Shown here in pieces: positions 6,701-12,094 of a DNA stretch of 12,094 bases (the stretch's first letter is position 1; each line of letters starts with the position of its first letter). The notes under the pieces are model-generated. The model had not been told where the DNA came from. It was given only the letters and a program-made list of their open reading frames with translations, and did no database searches. Source of the DNA: Burkholderiales bacterium (lineage in GTDB: Bacteria > Pseudomonadota > Gammaproteobacteria > Burkholderiales > Burkholderiaceae_C). Both the position numbers and the translations under genes were made by a program. The stretch is taken from positions 1-12,094 of the forward strand of contig CANFYD010000056.1 of the NCBI GenBank assembly GCA_947450745.1, written 5' to 3'.

Positions 6701-7356
6701 ACCACCTCGGAGATCGCCTTGAAGCCGACCCAGGTGCCGGAGAAGCGCGACAGCGCCCAGCCGTAGAGCCCGAACTCCAGATATTCGGCCACATTGCCCG
6801 GGTGGACGACCGGCATGCTCCAGGCCTGCAGCGCCAAGTCGCTTTGGTGCGGCGTGCTGCTCGATACGCAACCATGGTCGTCACCGCAGACGACCAGCAC
6901 GCCGCCGAGCCTAGAGCTGCCGTAGACATTGCCATGCTTGAGCGCATCGCCGCTGCGGTCTACGCCGGGGCCCTTGCCGTACCACAGGGCAAACACGCCG
7001 TCCGCCGTGCGCTTGGGGTCGAGTGCCACCCGCTGCACGCCCAAGCAGGCGGTGGCGGCGAGGTCTTCATTGATGGCGGGCAGGAAGTTGATCTTGGCGG
7101 CGGCCAGAAACTTGGACGCCTTCCACAGTTGTTGGTCCACCATGCCCAGTGGGCTGCCCCGGTAGCCCGACACAAAACCGGCGGTGTTCAGGCCGGCCCG
7201 TTCGTCTTGCGCTTTTTGCGCCAGCAGCAGCCGCACCAGCGCTTGCGTGCCGGTCAGGAACACGGCGCCCGAGGTGGCGGCCAGGTTGTCCGACAGTTTG
7301 TAGTCGCGCAAGTTTGTAGCTGGCAAGGCGGCGTGAGTGGGTGCGGGGCTGGACAT
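3775..7356 (-). CDS. Fused indolepyruvate:ferredoxin oxidoreductase (IorA-IorB type)
   Basis: This 1193-aa cytoplasmic enzyme of the 2-oxoacid:acceptor oxidoreductase superfamily is expected to decarboxylate aryl pyruvates (from Trp, Phe or Tyr transamination) to aryl-acetyl-CoA, reducing an iron-sulfur carrier. The N-terminal part is the pyrimidine-binding/transketolase-like half (FVSGYRGSPLG, 61-71). The thiamine-diphosphate domain has CSGCPHNRST (443-452), GDGT (507-510) and N536 with TGGQ (542-545). Cys646, 649, 652 and 658 form a ferredoxin-like CxxCxxCx5C group, with further cysteines at 679, 685 and 690. The IorB-like gamma domain starts at GVGGTGVVTVG (739-749) and includes FAQKGGAV (771-778). 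The remaining C-terminal part is a helical extension usual in this fused, aerobic-type family. ATG 7356 has AGGAG 5 nt upstream. The gene is divergent from an Lrp-type regulator, which probably controls it. The gene symbol is left blank because iorA and iorB are separate genes elsewhere. Confidence 0.93.
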   Translation of the reverse strand: MSSPAPTHAALPATNLRDYKLSDNLAATSGAVFLTGTQALVRLLLAQKAQDERAGLNTAGFVSGYRGSPLGMVDQQLWKASKFLAAAKINFLPAINEDLAATACLGVQRVALDPKRTADGVFALWYGKGPGVDRSGDALKHGNVYGSSRLGGVLVVCGDDHGCVSSSTPHQSDLALQAWSMPVVHPGNVAEYLEFGLYGWALSRFSGTWVGFKAISEVVESGMTVDLDAIPLDFDLAVEHQSPVDLHIRAIDLPSLELESRLEHKLNAVRAFAKLNSIDKHIVTSPRATLGIVTVGKAHYDFMEVLRRLDLDPNALAAAGVRVYKVGLVFPLEPSRMAEFARGLSDMLVIEEKAPVVERQIKELLYHLPDAQRPRVIGKTDELGCAVLSALGELRPSRIMATVADWLARLNPALDRRHLVVDFLTPELLANAADGVRRQPYFCSGCPHNRSTQLPDGSRALAGIGCHFMASWMERGTSGLIQMGAEGVDWAAQSRFSTEKHVFQNLGDGTYYHSGYLAIRQAIAAKTTITYKILYNDAVAMTGGQPVDGQTSVPQIARQVEAEGVTRLVIVSDEIGKYDDLKSQFPPQTTFHDRSELDDVQRQLREVEGVTVLIYDQVCAAEKRRRRKKGELAEAPKRIFINQAVCEGCGDCGVASNCLSVVPVETDLGRKRQVEQSSCNKDFSCVDGFCPSFVSVHGAELKKRTGAGFTAADLAAEIAAIHAPAAWAWSGPFDLLVTGVGGTGVVTVGALVSMAAHLEGKQASVLDFMGFAQKGGAVLSFVRLAPTQDLLNQVRIDTQQADVLLACDMVVGASPDALATVKPGRTVILANTHQLPTAAFVRNPDANLQADSLLAKMAYAVADEALLSTIDAQAIAQTLMGDTMPSNIVMLGACYQRGLIPLSEAALLRAMELNGVAVAGNKTAFALGRLAIAAPAALQRLGGETSKPVQLLLGQDKLDGPDGLIARRVKHLTAYQNAAYAERYANLVQRVRVAESQLGEPGRPERLSKAVARYYAKLLAIKDEYEVARLYTDGTFEAAMKQQFENWQRLSFHLAPPLLAKPGADGRARKIELGSWTFQAFKLLAKLKGLRGSAVDILGMTAERRLERQLIADYEGLVGELLAGLSADKLELAIKLARLPESIRGYGHVKLANVVTVRAQWRDLLDRFHGRAVAPAEPQPIKPPQRIKSVAEL

Positions 7357-7394
7357 GGTGTCTCCTGACGAATGGCGGCAAGCGACAATTTTTG

Positions 7395-7423
7395 TTCATA
7401 TCCGCCGGTTTTTATCGCTTTAA
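7395..7423 (-). promoter_or_regulatory. Candidate promoter for the indolepyruvate oxidoreductase gene
   Basis: On the reverse strand TTAAAG (7423-7418) and TATGAA (7400-7395) are separated by 17 bp, the ideal sigma-70 spacing. The -35 matches consensus at three of six positions and the -10 at four. The start codon is 38 bases further on. A weak -35 would fit a promoter needing an activator such as the neighbouring Lrp-type protein. It could be chance in an AT-rich spacer. Confidence 0.3.
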
Positions 7424-7446
7424 TGCCTACAAAATCGGTGTTGAAT

Positions 7447-7461
7447 TAGAAAATTAAACTC
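7447..7461 (+). promoter_or_regulatory. Candidate Lrp-type operator in the divergent spacer
   Basis: TAGAAAATTAAACTC matches the E. coli Lrp consensus YAGHAWATTWTDCTR at 13 of 15 positions; the mismatches are positions 11 and 15. It lies immediately before the AGGGA ribosome site (7462-7466) of the lrp-like gene, where binding could repress that gene, and about 90 bp from the divergent oxidoreductase start. Binding by this particular family member is inferred. Confidence 0.45.
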
Positions 7462-7473
7462 AGGGATGGCTGA

Positions 7474-7944
7474 ATGGCGAAAGAAATTTTCGATCGAACG
7501 ACACGGCAGATTCTTGAGGCGTTGCAGGTCGATGGCCGGCAGAGCATTCAGCAGCTGGCCGAGCTGGTGGGCTTGTCGGCCACGCCGGTCTGGCGTCGCA
7601 TCAAGGAGCTGGAGGCCAGCGGCGTGATTCGCCGCCATGTGGCGCTGGCAGACCGTGAAAAGCTCGGGCTCAATGTCTGCGTGATGGCCAATGTGTCGCT
7701 GGTGCGGCACAGTGAGGGGGCGGTCGAGCAGTTCGAGCGCTTGGTGCTGGCAAGCCGCGAAATCATTGAATGCCAAGCCATCACCGGCGAGGCCGATTAC
7801 GTCATCAAGGTGGTGGTGGCCGATATGAAGGCCTATGACCAGTTCTTGCAATCGCAGATTTTCAAAATGCCCGGCGTCGCCAGCGTGCGCAGCAATGTGG
7901 TGCTGCGCGAGGTCAAGTATGAGACGGCGTTGCCGGTGGATTGA
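7474..7944 (+). CDS. Lrp/AsnC family transcriptional regulator
   Basis: This 156-aa DNA-binding regulator has a typical Lrp/AsnC length. The N-terminal winged helix-turn-helix spans about residues 5-55, with the recognition segment QQLAELVGLSATPVWRRIKE at 26-45. The C-terminal RAM ligand-binding/oligomerisation domain spans about 68-146, including the ITGEADYVIKV loop and strand (103-113), where family members bind amino acids. ATG 7474 is preceded by AGGGA at 8 nt spacing. It is divergent from the indolepyruvate oxidoreductase gene, an arrangement that suggests local control of aromatic amino-acid catabolism, with an aromatic amino acid or its keto acid as a possible effector (inference). 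Its last 32 bp overlap the end of the convergent blh gene, leaving no room for a separate terminator. Confidence 0.92.
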   Translation: MAKEIFDRTTRQILEALQVDGRQSIQQLAELVGLSATPVWRRIKELEASGVIRRHVALADREKLGLNVCVMANVSLVRHSEGAVEQFERLVLASREIIECQAITGEADYVIKVVVADMKAYDQFLQSQIFKMPGVASVRSNVVLREVKYETALPVD

Positions 7945-8965
7945 TCACGGCGGCGACGGCGTCGTTGTTTGAAGATGTTGACAGCCAGCGGCTGCACCGG
8001 CTGATCAGCAGCAGGTGGGGCAGGGTCAGCGCCGCCAGCGCCACAACCAGCCAGCGCAGCGGGTCACCGGCCACCGCTGTGTGCAAACGCTCAGTACCCG
8101 GCAGTTGCCACAGCAAGGCACCGAGCCCAGCGGTCAGCAGCAGCACGGCGCTGACTGCGGCAAGGGCGGCCACAACCGCGCTCGTACGAGGCAGAGGTTT
8201 TGCCTTGTCGGCCTTGCTGATCCGCCCGGCCCGCCCGGCGCACCAAACGCGCCAAATGTGCAGCGGTGCGTGATACGCGCCGAAGTAAAGCGCAAACGCC
8301 AGCAGCGGCGACAGGCTCAGATTCAGCAGCAGAACAGCCAACAGCTCGGCCCAGGCTTGCCAGTAAGCACGCCAGCGCGGCAGGCCGCCGACCCAGGCCC
8401 AAGCGGCAAACAAGCTCAGCCAGACAACACCCAGGCCGCGCCACGCTTGCAGTGCTTCGGCCGGCAACCAGGGCAGCAGGGTGGATGTGGCGATGTCGGT
8501 TTGCGTCCACGGCAGCACCAGCACCGGCGCGGCACCCAGCACCACGCGGGTCAGCCAGGCCAGTGCTGGAGTTTGCGTCTGCCTCGGTCCCACCCAGCGC
8601 CCGAACGGTTCGCCGAAGTGCCAGGCCGACATGGCGATCAAGGCAAACAGGGCCAGCGTCGGGCTGCGGCTGAGCAGCGCACCAGCCACCAGCACCGCCG
8701 CCAAATAGAGCCCGGCCATGCCCAGCGCCCGGGTGCGGCTGGCAAAACTCTGCAACAGCAGCAGCGCGTCCAGCGCGCCGTGCAGCAGGCCGGTGCTCAG
8801 GCTCAGTCCCAGCATCACCCACAGCCCGGCTGCGGGCCAGCGCTGTTCACCCCAAGCTGCCAGCAGCCACAGCGCAGCGAACACGCAGGCAGTGAGGCTG
8901 AAGGACCCCCGCCGCAGGTCACCTAGCATTGCATTGCGTTGGGGCAAGACTTTCAGCCAGGCCAT
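7913..8965 (-). CDS. blh: Brp/Blh family beta-carotene 15,15'-dioxygenase
   Basis: This 350-aa integral membrane protein should cleave beta-carotene centrally into two retinals. The family's iron-binding histidines are recognisable: His62 in GLLHGALDALLL (59-70), His116 in AWHFGE (114-119), His232 and His236 in FGAYHAPLHIWRV (228-240), and His317 in LTLPHLLL (313-320). Hydrophobic segments recur throughout, giving about seven or eight membrane helices. The substrate is made by the upstream crtI-crtB-crtY genes. ATG 8965 is chosen because it lies 4 nt after the crtY stop with AGGAG (8978-8974) at 8 nt spacing. The last ten or so residues follow the conserved core and are encoded within the overlap with the convergent lrp-like gene. 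The gene is also called brp or blh; retinal production is inferred from family and context. Confidence 0.9.
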   Translation of the reverse strand: MAWLKVLPQRNAMLGDLRRGSFSLTACVFAALWLLAAWGEQRWPAAGLWVMLGLSLSTGLLHGALDALLLLQSFASRTRALGMAGLYLAAVLVAGALLSRSPTLALFALIAMSAWHFGEPFGRWVGPRQTQTPALAWLTRVVLGAAPVLVLPWTQTDIATSTLLPWLPAEALQAWRGLGVVWLSLFAAWAWVGGLPRWRAYWQAWAELLAVLLLNLSLSPLLAFALYFGAYHAPLHIWRVWCAGRAGRISKADKAKPLPRTSAVVAALAAVSAVLLLTAGLGALLWQLPGTERLHTAVAGDPLRWLVVALAALTLPHLLLISRCSRWLSTSSNNDAVAAVINPPATPSHT

Positions 8966-8969
8966 CGCA

Positions 8970-10154
8970 TCAACTCCTGAGCACCTGCCAAGCGGCGCGC
9001 AAAAAGGCGCGCTTGGGCAAGGGCAGGGCGATGCTCAGGCGCTGAGCCAGCGTGGCGTGCCCGGCCAGGAAGGGCAGCAGCGTGCTTGCCTGCGTGCCGC
9101 CGAACAGCGCCATGAAGAAGTGCGGTGCCTGCGTCCATTGCGCCTCCATCGCAGCCAACAGCACGCTGTCCATCCAAGCATCCAGGCGCTGACGCCGAAA
9201 GGCGGGAATGCTCGCTTGGTTTGGCGGCGTGTGGCGCAGGCACCCGGCAATGCGCTGGGCGTCGGCAATGGTCTCCAGAAAGGCAAAGCCGGTGGACGCC
9301 CGCAAGGTGCCGGCCGCTTGGCCCAGCTTGACGATGCGCGGGTTGGCGCTGGCTGACGGCGTGTGCTGCAGCGGCAAGCGGCCTTGCTCGCGGTAAACGC
9401 AGTCGTAGGCTTGCAAACCATAGCGCTGCCTCAGGTAGCCGCGCAGCTCGGCGGCATAGTCCGGCTGCACGGTCGGCCCGGAAATCCAGGTGGACTCCAC
9501 CAGCGCAGAGCGTCGGCTGTAGGGCAAAACATAAAAGAAGCGCAGCCCGGCTGACGCGGCTTGAAAGTCCATCAGCTCGACCACGCCGGCATCGAAACAA
9601 TCGGTGGCCGTGTGAACTTCCCAGCCGGCGAAGTGCTGACTCAGGCCTGCGCTGCCCGCCGTGCCCGCTGCCGATGGGGTCGGCATCGCGGCTGGGCGGG
9701 CATCCATCACCCAGCACGCAGCCTCTTGCCGGCCGTCTTCCAGCCGTACCACCGGCAGCAAGGCCGGGACGACTGTGCGCACCGGGCAAGCCATGCGCAA
9801 GTGGATGTGGGGAGCTGCGGCGATTTGTGCCACGGCAAAGGCGTAAAAAGCGTCGGCGTCGAGCGTGCAATAGCTGCCGTGGTGGGCGTCGCTGTCGTTG
9901 ACGTCGGTGGTTTGCACTCGCCGTTGACCGTCAAAGCTGACCGCCCAGCGCTGCCAGCGCCGTCGTTCCAGCGCGGTGTAGCGGTGTGGCTGTGCGCTCC
10001 AGTAGCTCCAGGTGCGGTCGCGCTGGTAGTGCGTGCGCTTTTCAAGCACCAACACCCGCAGATGCGCATGCTCCGGCTGTGCCAACTCGACCGCCAGCGA
10101 CAAGCCGGCCAAACCGCCGCCGACGATCACCACATCCCACGCCGCCGGGTTCAC
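8970..10154 (-). CDS. crtY: Lycopene beta-cyclase
   Basis: This 394-aa flavoprotein of the bacterial CrtY type cyclises both ends of lycopene to give beta-carotene at the membrane. The N-terminal dinucleotide-binding motif is VVIVGGGLAGLSLA (8-21), followed by DRTWSYWS (46-53), typical of CrtY. The middle has FAGWEVHT (175-182), ELMDFQ (193-198) and FFYVLPYSRRSALVEST (206-222). Glu220 probably matches the acidic residue of the family's IEDT/FLEET motif. The C-terminal part has the conserved GTLRASTGFAFLE (282-294). The chosen start is GTG 10154, which overlaps the crtB stop in a GTGA junction and places the flavin motif at the usual distance. A TTG at 10187 would lengthen the protein by 11 residues. 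Neither has a strong ribosome site, so coupling to crtB translation is likely. Confidence 0.92.
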   Translation of the reverse strand: MNPAAWDVVIVGGGLAGLSLAVELAQPEHAHLRVLVLEKRTHYQRDRTWSYWSAQPHRYTALERRRWQRWAVSFDGQRRVQTTDVNDSDAHHGSYCTLDADAFYAFAVAQIAAAPHIHLRMACPVRTVVPALLPVVRLEDGRQEAACWVMDARPAAMPTPSAAGTAGSAGLSQHFAGWEVHTATDCFDAGVVELMDFQAASAGLRFFYVLPYSRRSALVESTWISGPTVQPDYAAELRGYLRQRYGLQAYDCVYREQGRLPLQHTPSASANPRIVKLGQAAGTLRASTGFAFLETIADAQRIAGCLRHTPPNQASIPAFRRQRLDAWMDSVLLAAMEAQWTQAPHFFMALFGGTQASTLLPFLAGHATLAQRLSIALPLPKRAFLRAAWQVLRS

Positions 10155-11170
10155 GCCGGTGCCCGCAGTCCCGACAAGCGCCCGCAAGGCAGCCGCAGCA
10201 AAAAGTCGCGGGCCGTTGTGCGGTCTGGCCGGTTGCCGCTCTCGGCCTTGCCGGCCAGACAGGCATTAGGCTGACCCATCTCGGGGCGCAAGACCGTCCG
10301 CAATATCAGGCTGCCGCGCTCCATGCGGCTCAGACAGACGCGCCCCTGCCAATACTGCGCCGGGCCGATTTTGAGAATCTTGTGGCCGATGGCCTGGTAG
10401 AGCGCAGCGGCGATGCGCACGGCGCGGCGGTTGCGCGTCGGAATCGCCGCCAAACCCGGTGCGGCGAAGGCGTAGAAATCATCGGCCACAGCGAGCAGGC
10501 GCTGCACCATGGTGAAGGCGCGCGCGCGCTGCTCGCTGCCATCCAAGCCGTCGTCTTGCTGCCAGTCCGCATCCCATTCGGTCGGCAAGTAGCAGCGGCC
10601 ACGCAGCGCGTCTTCTTGCACGTCGCGGGCCACATTGGTCAGCTGCATCGCCATGCCCAGCGCGATCGCATAGCGCTCGGCCTCAGCCGGTGCGCCCAAC
10701 ATGGGCAGCATCATCTGCCCCACCGTGCCAGCGACCCCAAAGGCGAATTGCAGCAACTCGTCGGTGGTTTTGACCCGGCGCGGCCGCGCGTCATCACGCA
10801 AGGCCGACAAAAAATGATGCAACACGTGGGGATGAACGCCGTGGCGGCGCAGCACTTGGCCGGTCGCTGCGGCCATCGCGTCGCCACTGTCGGCTAAATC
10901 CTCTTGAAAACCTTCTTGAGCCCGTGCAGCGCAGCGACCCAGCGCCTCCAAGGTCGCCAAGCGCTCGTCCAGTGGCCCCAAGCTTTCTTCATCACAAAGG
11001 TCGTCGGCGGCACGGGCAAAGGCATAAAGCATGGCCGCGTCGGCTCGCATCGCAGGGCTGAAAAACAAGGCCGCCGAGGCAAAAGTGCGGGCATGCCTGT
11101 CCATGACAGCCTGGGCACGCCGGGCCAGCTCATCCGGGCTGGCCGACAGTGGGGTGAGCACGGCACTCAT
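10151..11170 (-). CDS. crtB: Phytoene synthase
   Basis: This 339-aa head-to-head prenyl synthase joins two geranylgeranyl diphosphates into phytoene, the first committed step to carotenoids. Both magnesium-binding aspartate motifs are present: ARAADDLCDEE (52-62) and NVARDVQEDALRGRCYLP (179-196). The flanking RTFASAALFF (28-37) and AAALYQAIGHKI (254-265) also fit the family. ATG 11170 overlaps the crtI stop as ATGA and has GGGAG (11181-11177) 6 nt upstream. The last 40 or so residues (about 298-339) are polar and arginine-rich and show no family motif. They run into the crtY start, so they may be a lineage-specific tail. Its substrate would come from CrtE or IspA-type enzymes encoded outside the window. 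Confidence 0.94.
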   Translation of the reverse strand: MSAVLTPLSASPDELARRAQAVMDRHARTFASAALFFSPAMRADAAMLYAFARAADDLCDEESLGPLDERLATLEALGRCAARAQEGFQEDLADSGDAMAAATGQVLRRHGVHPHVLHHFLSALRDDARPRRVKTTDELLQFAFGVAGTVGQMMLPMLGAPAEAERYAIALGMAMQLTNVARDVQEDALRGRCYLPTEWDADWQQDDGLDGSEQRARAFTMVQRLLAVADDFYAFAAPGLAAIPTRNRRAVRIAAALYQAIGHKILKIGPAQYWQGRVCLSRMERGSLILRTVLRPEMGQPNACLAGKAESGNRPDRTTARDFLLRLPCGRLSGLRAPA

Positions 11171-12094
11171 TGGATGCTCCCGTACATCAGGCGCTCCAGC
11201 ACCTTGGCCGAGGTCACCACGCCCGGCACGCCCGCGCCCGGATGAGTGCCAGCACCGACGAAATAGAGATTGCTCAGGTCTGGCGAGCGATTCGGGAAAC
11301 GGAAAGCCGCCGATTGCATCAGCGTCGGTTGGATCGAAAAGCCCGAGCCCTGCGGTGCCAGCAATTCGGTTTCAAAGTATTTTGGCGTGACAAAAAACTC
11401 GTCCACCAATGCCGCGCTCAGCCCCGGCAGCAAGCGCTTTTCCAGCTCGCTTTGCAGCAGCGCCTTGAACGGTGCCTCGGCCTTGGCCCAGTCGATGGCG
11501 GCTTGCAGATTAGGCACCGGCACCAAGGCATAAAAGCTGTCGTGGCCGGCCGGCGCGTAGCCGGGATCGGTAGCGGTGGGGCGATGCAGGTAAATGCTCA
11601 AGTCGTCCGGCAGCTCATGTGTATTGAATATCTTGCCCAGCACTTCACGGTAAGTTTGACCGAACAAAATCGTGTGGTGGGCGACCTCAGGATAGGTTTT
11701 TCGGGTGCTGAAATACCAGACGAACAAGCCCATCGAGTACTTTTTCTTGGCGATGGCGTCAGGCTTTTGCTGCGAACCTTGCAATAGTTTCGACAGGACA
11801 TGGCCGGGGTCGGCATTGGCAACAACGGTCGTGGCCGGGATGAATTCACCGTCGCTTAATAAAACTCCGGTGGCCTGACCGTTGTCGGTTTCTATCGATG
11901 CAGCGCGGGTATTCCAGCGAAAGCTCACGCCGTGGCGAAGCCCTAGTTTGACAAGCTCCTTGATCAACATCGACATGCCTCCCTTCGGAAACCAGATGCC
12001 CCACTCGCGTTCCAAATAATGGATCAGGCTGTAAATACTGGTGGTGTCGAAGGGGTTTCCGCCCACCAGCAGAGGTTGAATACTGAAAGCGCGA
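11167..12094 (-). CDS. crtI: Phytoene desaturase, partial (N-terminus beyond the window)
   Basis: The frame stays open to the right edge and no start is visible; the first residues read are RAFSIQPLLVGGNPFDTTSI, a hallmark segment from the middle of CrtI. The window holds about 308 C-terminal residues of a family usually near 500 aa, so roughly the first 190, including the FAD-binding GxGxxG, are missing. The conserved C-terminal flavin segment NLYFVGAGTHPGAGVPG is present, followed by VVTSAKVLERLM. CrtI desaturates phytoene stepwise, usually to lycopene in clusters that also encode CrtY. It is the first visible gene of the reverse-strand operon and ends at 11167 in an ATGA overlap with crtB. 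A desaturase making neurosporene or another product cannot be excluded from sequence alone. Confidence 0.93.
   Translation of the reverse strand, partial: RAFSIQPLLVGGNPFDTTSIYSLIHYLEREWGIWFPKGGMSMLIKELVKLGLRHGVSFRWNTRAASIETDNGQATGVLLSDGEFIPATTVVANADPGHVLSKLLQGSQQKPDAIAKKKYSMGLFVWYFSTRKTYPEVAHHTILFGQTYREVLGKIFNTHELPDDLSIYLHRPTATDPGYAPAGHDSFYALVPVPNLQAAIDWAKAEAPFKALLQSELEKRLLPGLSAALVDEFFVTPKYFETELLAPQGSGFSIQPTLMQSAAFRFPNRSPDLSNLYFVGAGTHPGAGVPGVVTSAKVLERLMYGSIQ

Noticed and set aside
5956..7368. 470-codon open frame on the forward strand opposite the oxidoreductase
   Set aside because: Its translation is rich in Gln, His, Arg and Ala without family motifs, and it lies exactly opposite a gene with clear catalytic and cofactor motifs. 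Long antisense frames are common in high-GC genes.
8015..8926. 303-codon forward frame opposite blh
   Set aside because: Dominated by Gln, Pro and Arg with no motif. The reverse strand encodes a membrane protein with conserved histidines.
9986..10897. 303-codon forward frame opposite crtY and crtB
   Set aside because: It spans the junction of two well-supported genes on the other strand, and its translation shows no family similarity.

Overview
The window is high-GC DNA with compact, overlapping genes and the gene content of an aerobic betaproteobacterium, most likely Burkholderiales (Comamonadaceae/Rubrivivax-like). That placement is inferred from protein style: a fused 1193-aa indolepyruvate oxidoreductase next to an Lrp-type regulator, a Tsr-like chemoreceptor with a C-terminal Cache domain, and a carotenoid-retinal cluster. 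No rRNA, tRNA, CRISPR array, transposase or phage gene was found.

Layout, left to right. Positions 1-406 hold no convincing gene. They contain a perfect hairpin and a nest of short palindromic and direct repeats. A forward gene at 407-1063 encodes a DsbA-fold 2-hydroxychromene-2-carboxylate isomerase-like protein. After a 174-bp spacer with an AT-rich core comes a forward 774-aa methyl-accepting chemotaxis protein (1238-3562). A 212-bp spacer (3563-3774) between convergent genes carries two more copies of the palindromic repeat and a decayed copy of a second repeat type. The reverse-strand gene 3775-7356 is a fused indolepyruvate:ferredoxin oxidoreductase. It is transcribed divergently from an Lrp/AsnC regulator (7474-7944) across a 117-bp AT-rich spacer containing a good match to the E. 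coli Lrp consensus.

The right third is a tight reverse-strand operon, read right to left: crtI (5' end beyond the window), crtB, crtY and a Brp/Blh-type beta-carotene 15,15'-dioxygenase. crtI/crtB overlap by ATGA, crtY probably starts at a GTG overlapping the crtB stop, and blh follows crtY after 4 nt. Together they would carry phytoene synthesis, desaturation to lycopene, cyclisation to beta-carotene and cleavage to retinal. Ending in blh, rather than in a ketolase or hydroxylase, points to retinal for a microbial rhodopsin. Neither a rhodopsin nor crtE is in the window; both would be expected upstream of crtI or elsewhere in the genome. The last 32 bp of blh overlap the end of the convergent lrp gene.

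The less routine items are the chemoreceptor with a Cache domain on the cytoplasmic side, the retinal cluster lacking a visible opsin, and the palindromic repeat whose five copies differ by changes that preserve pairing. I did not find a clearly new multi-gene system.
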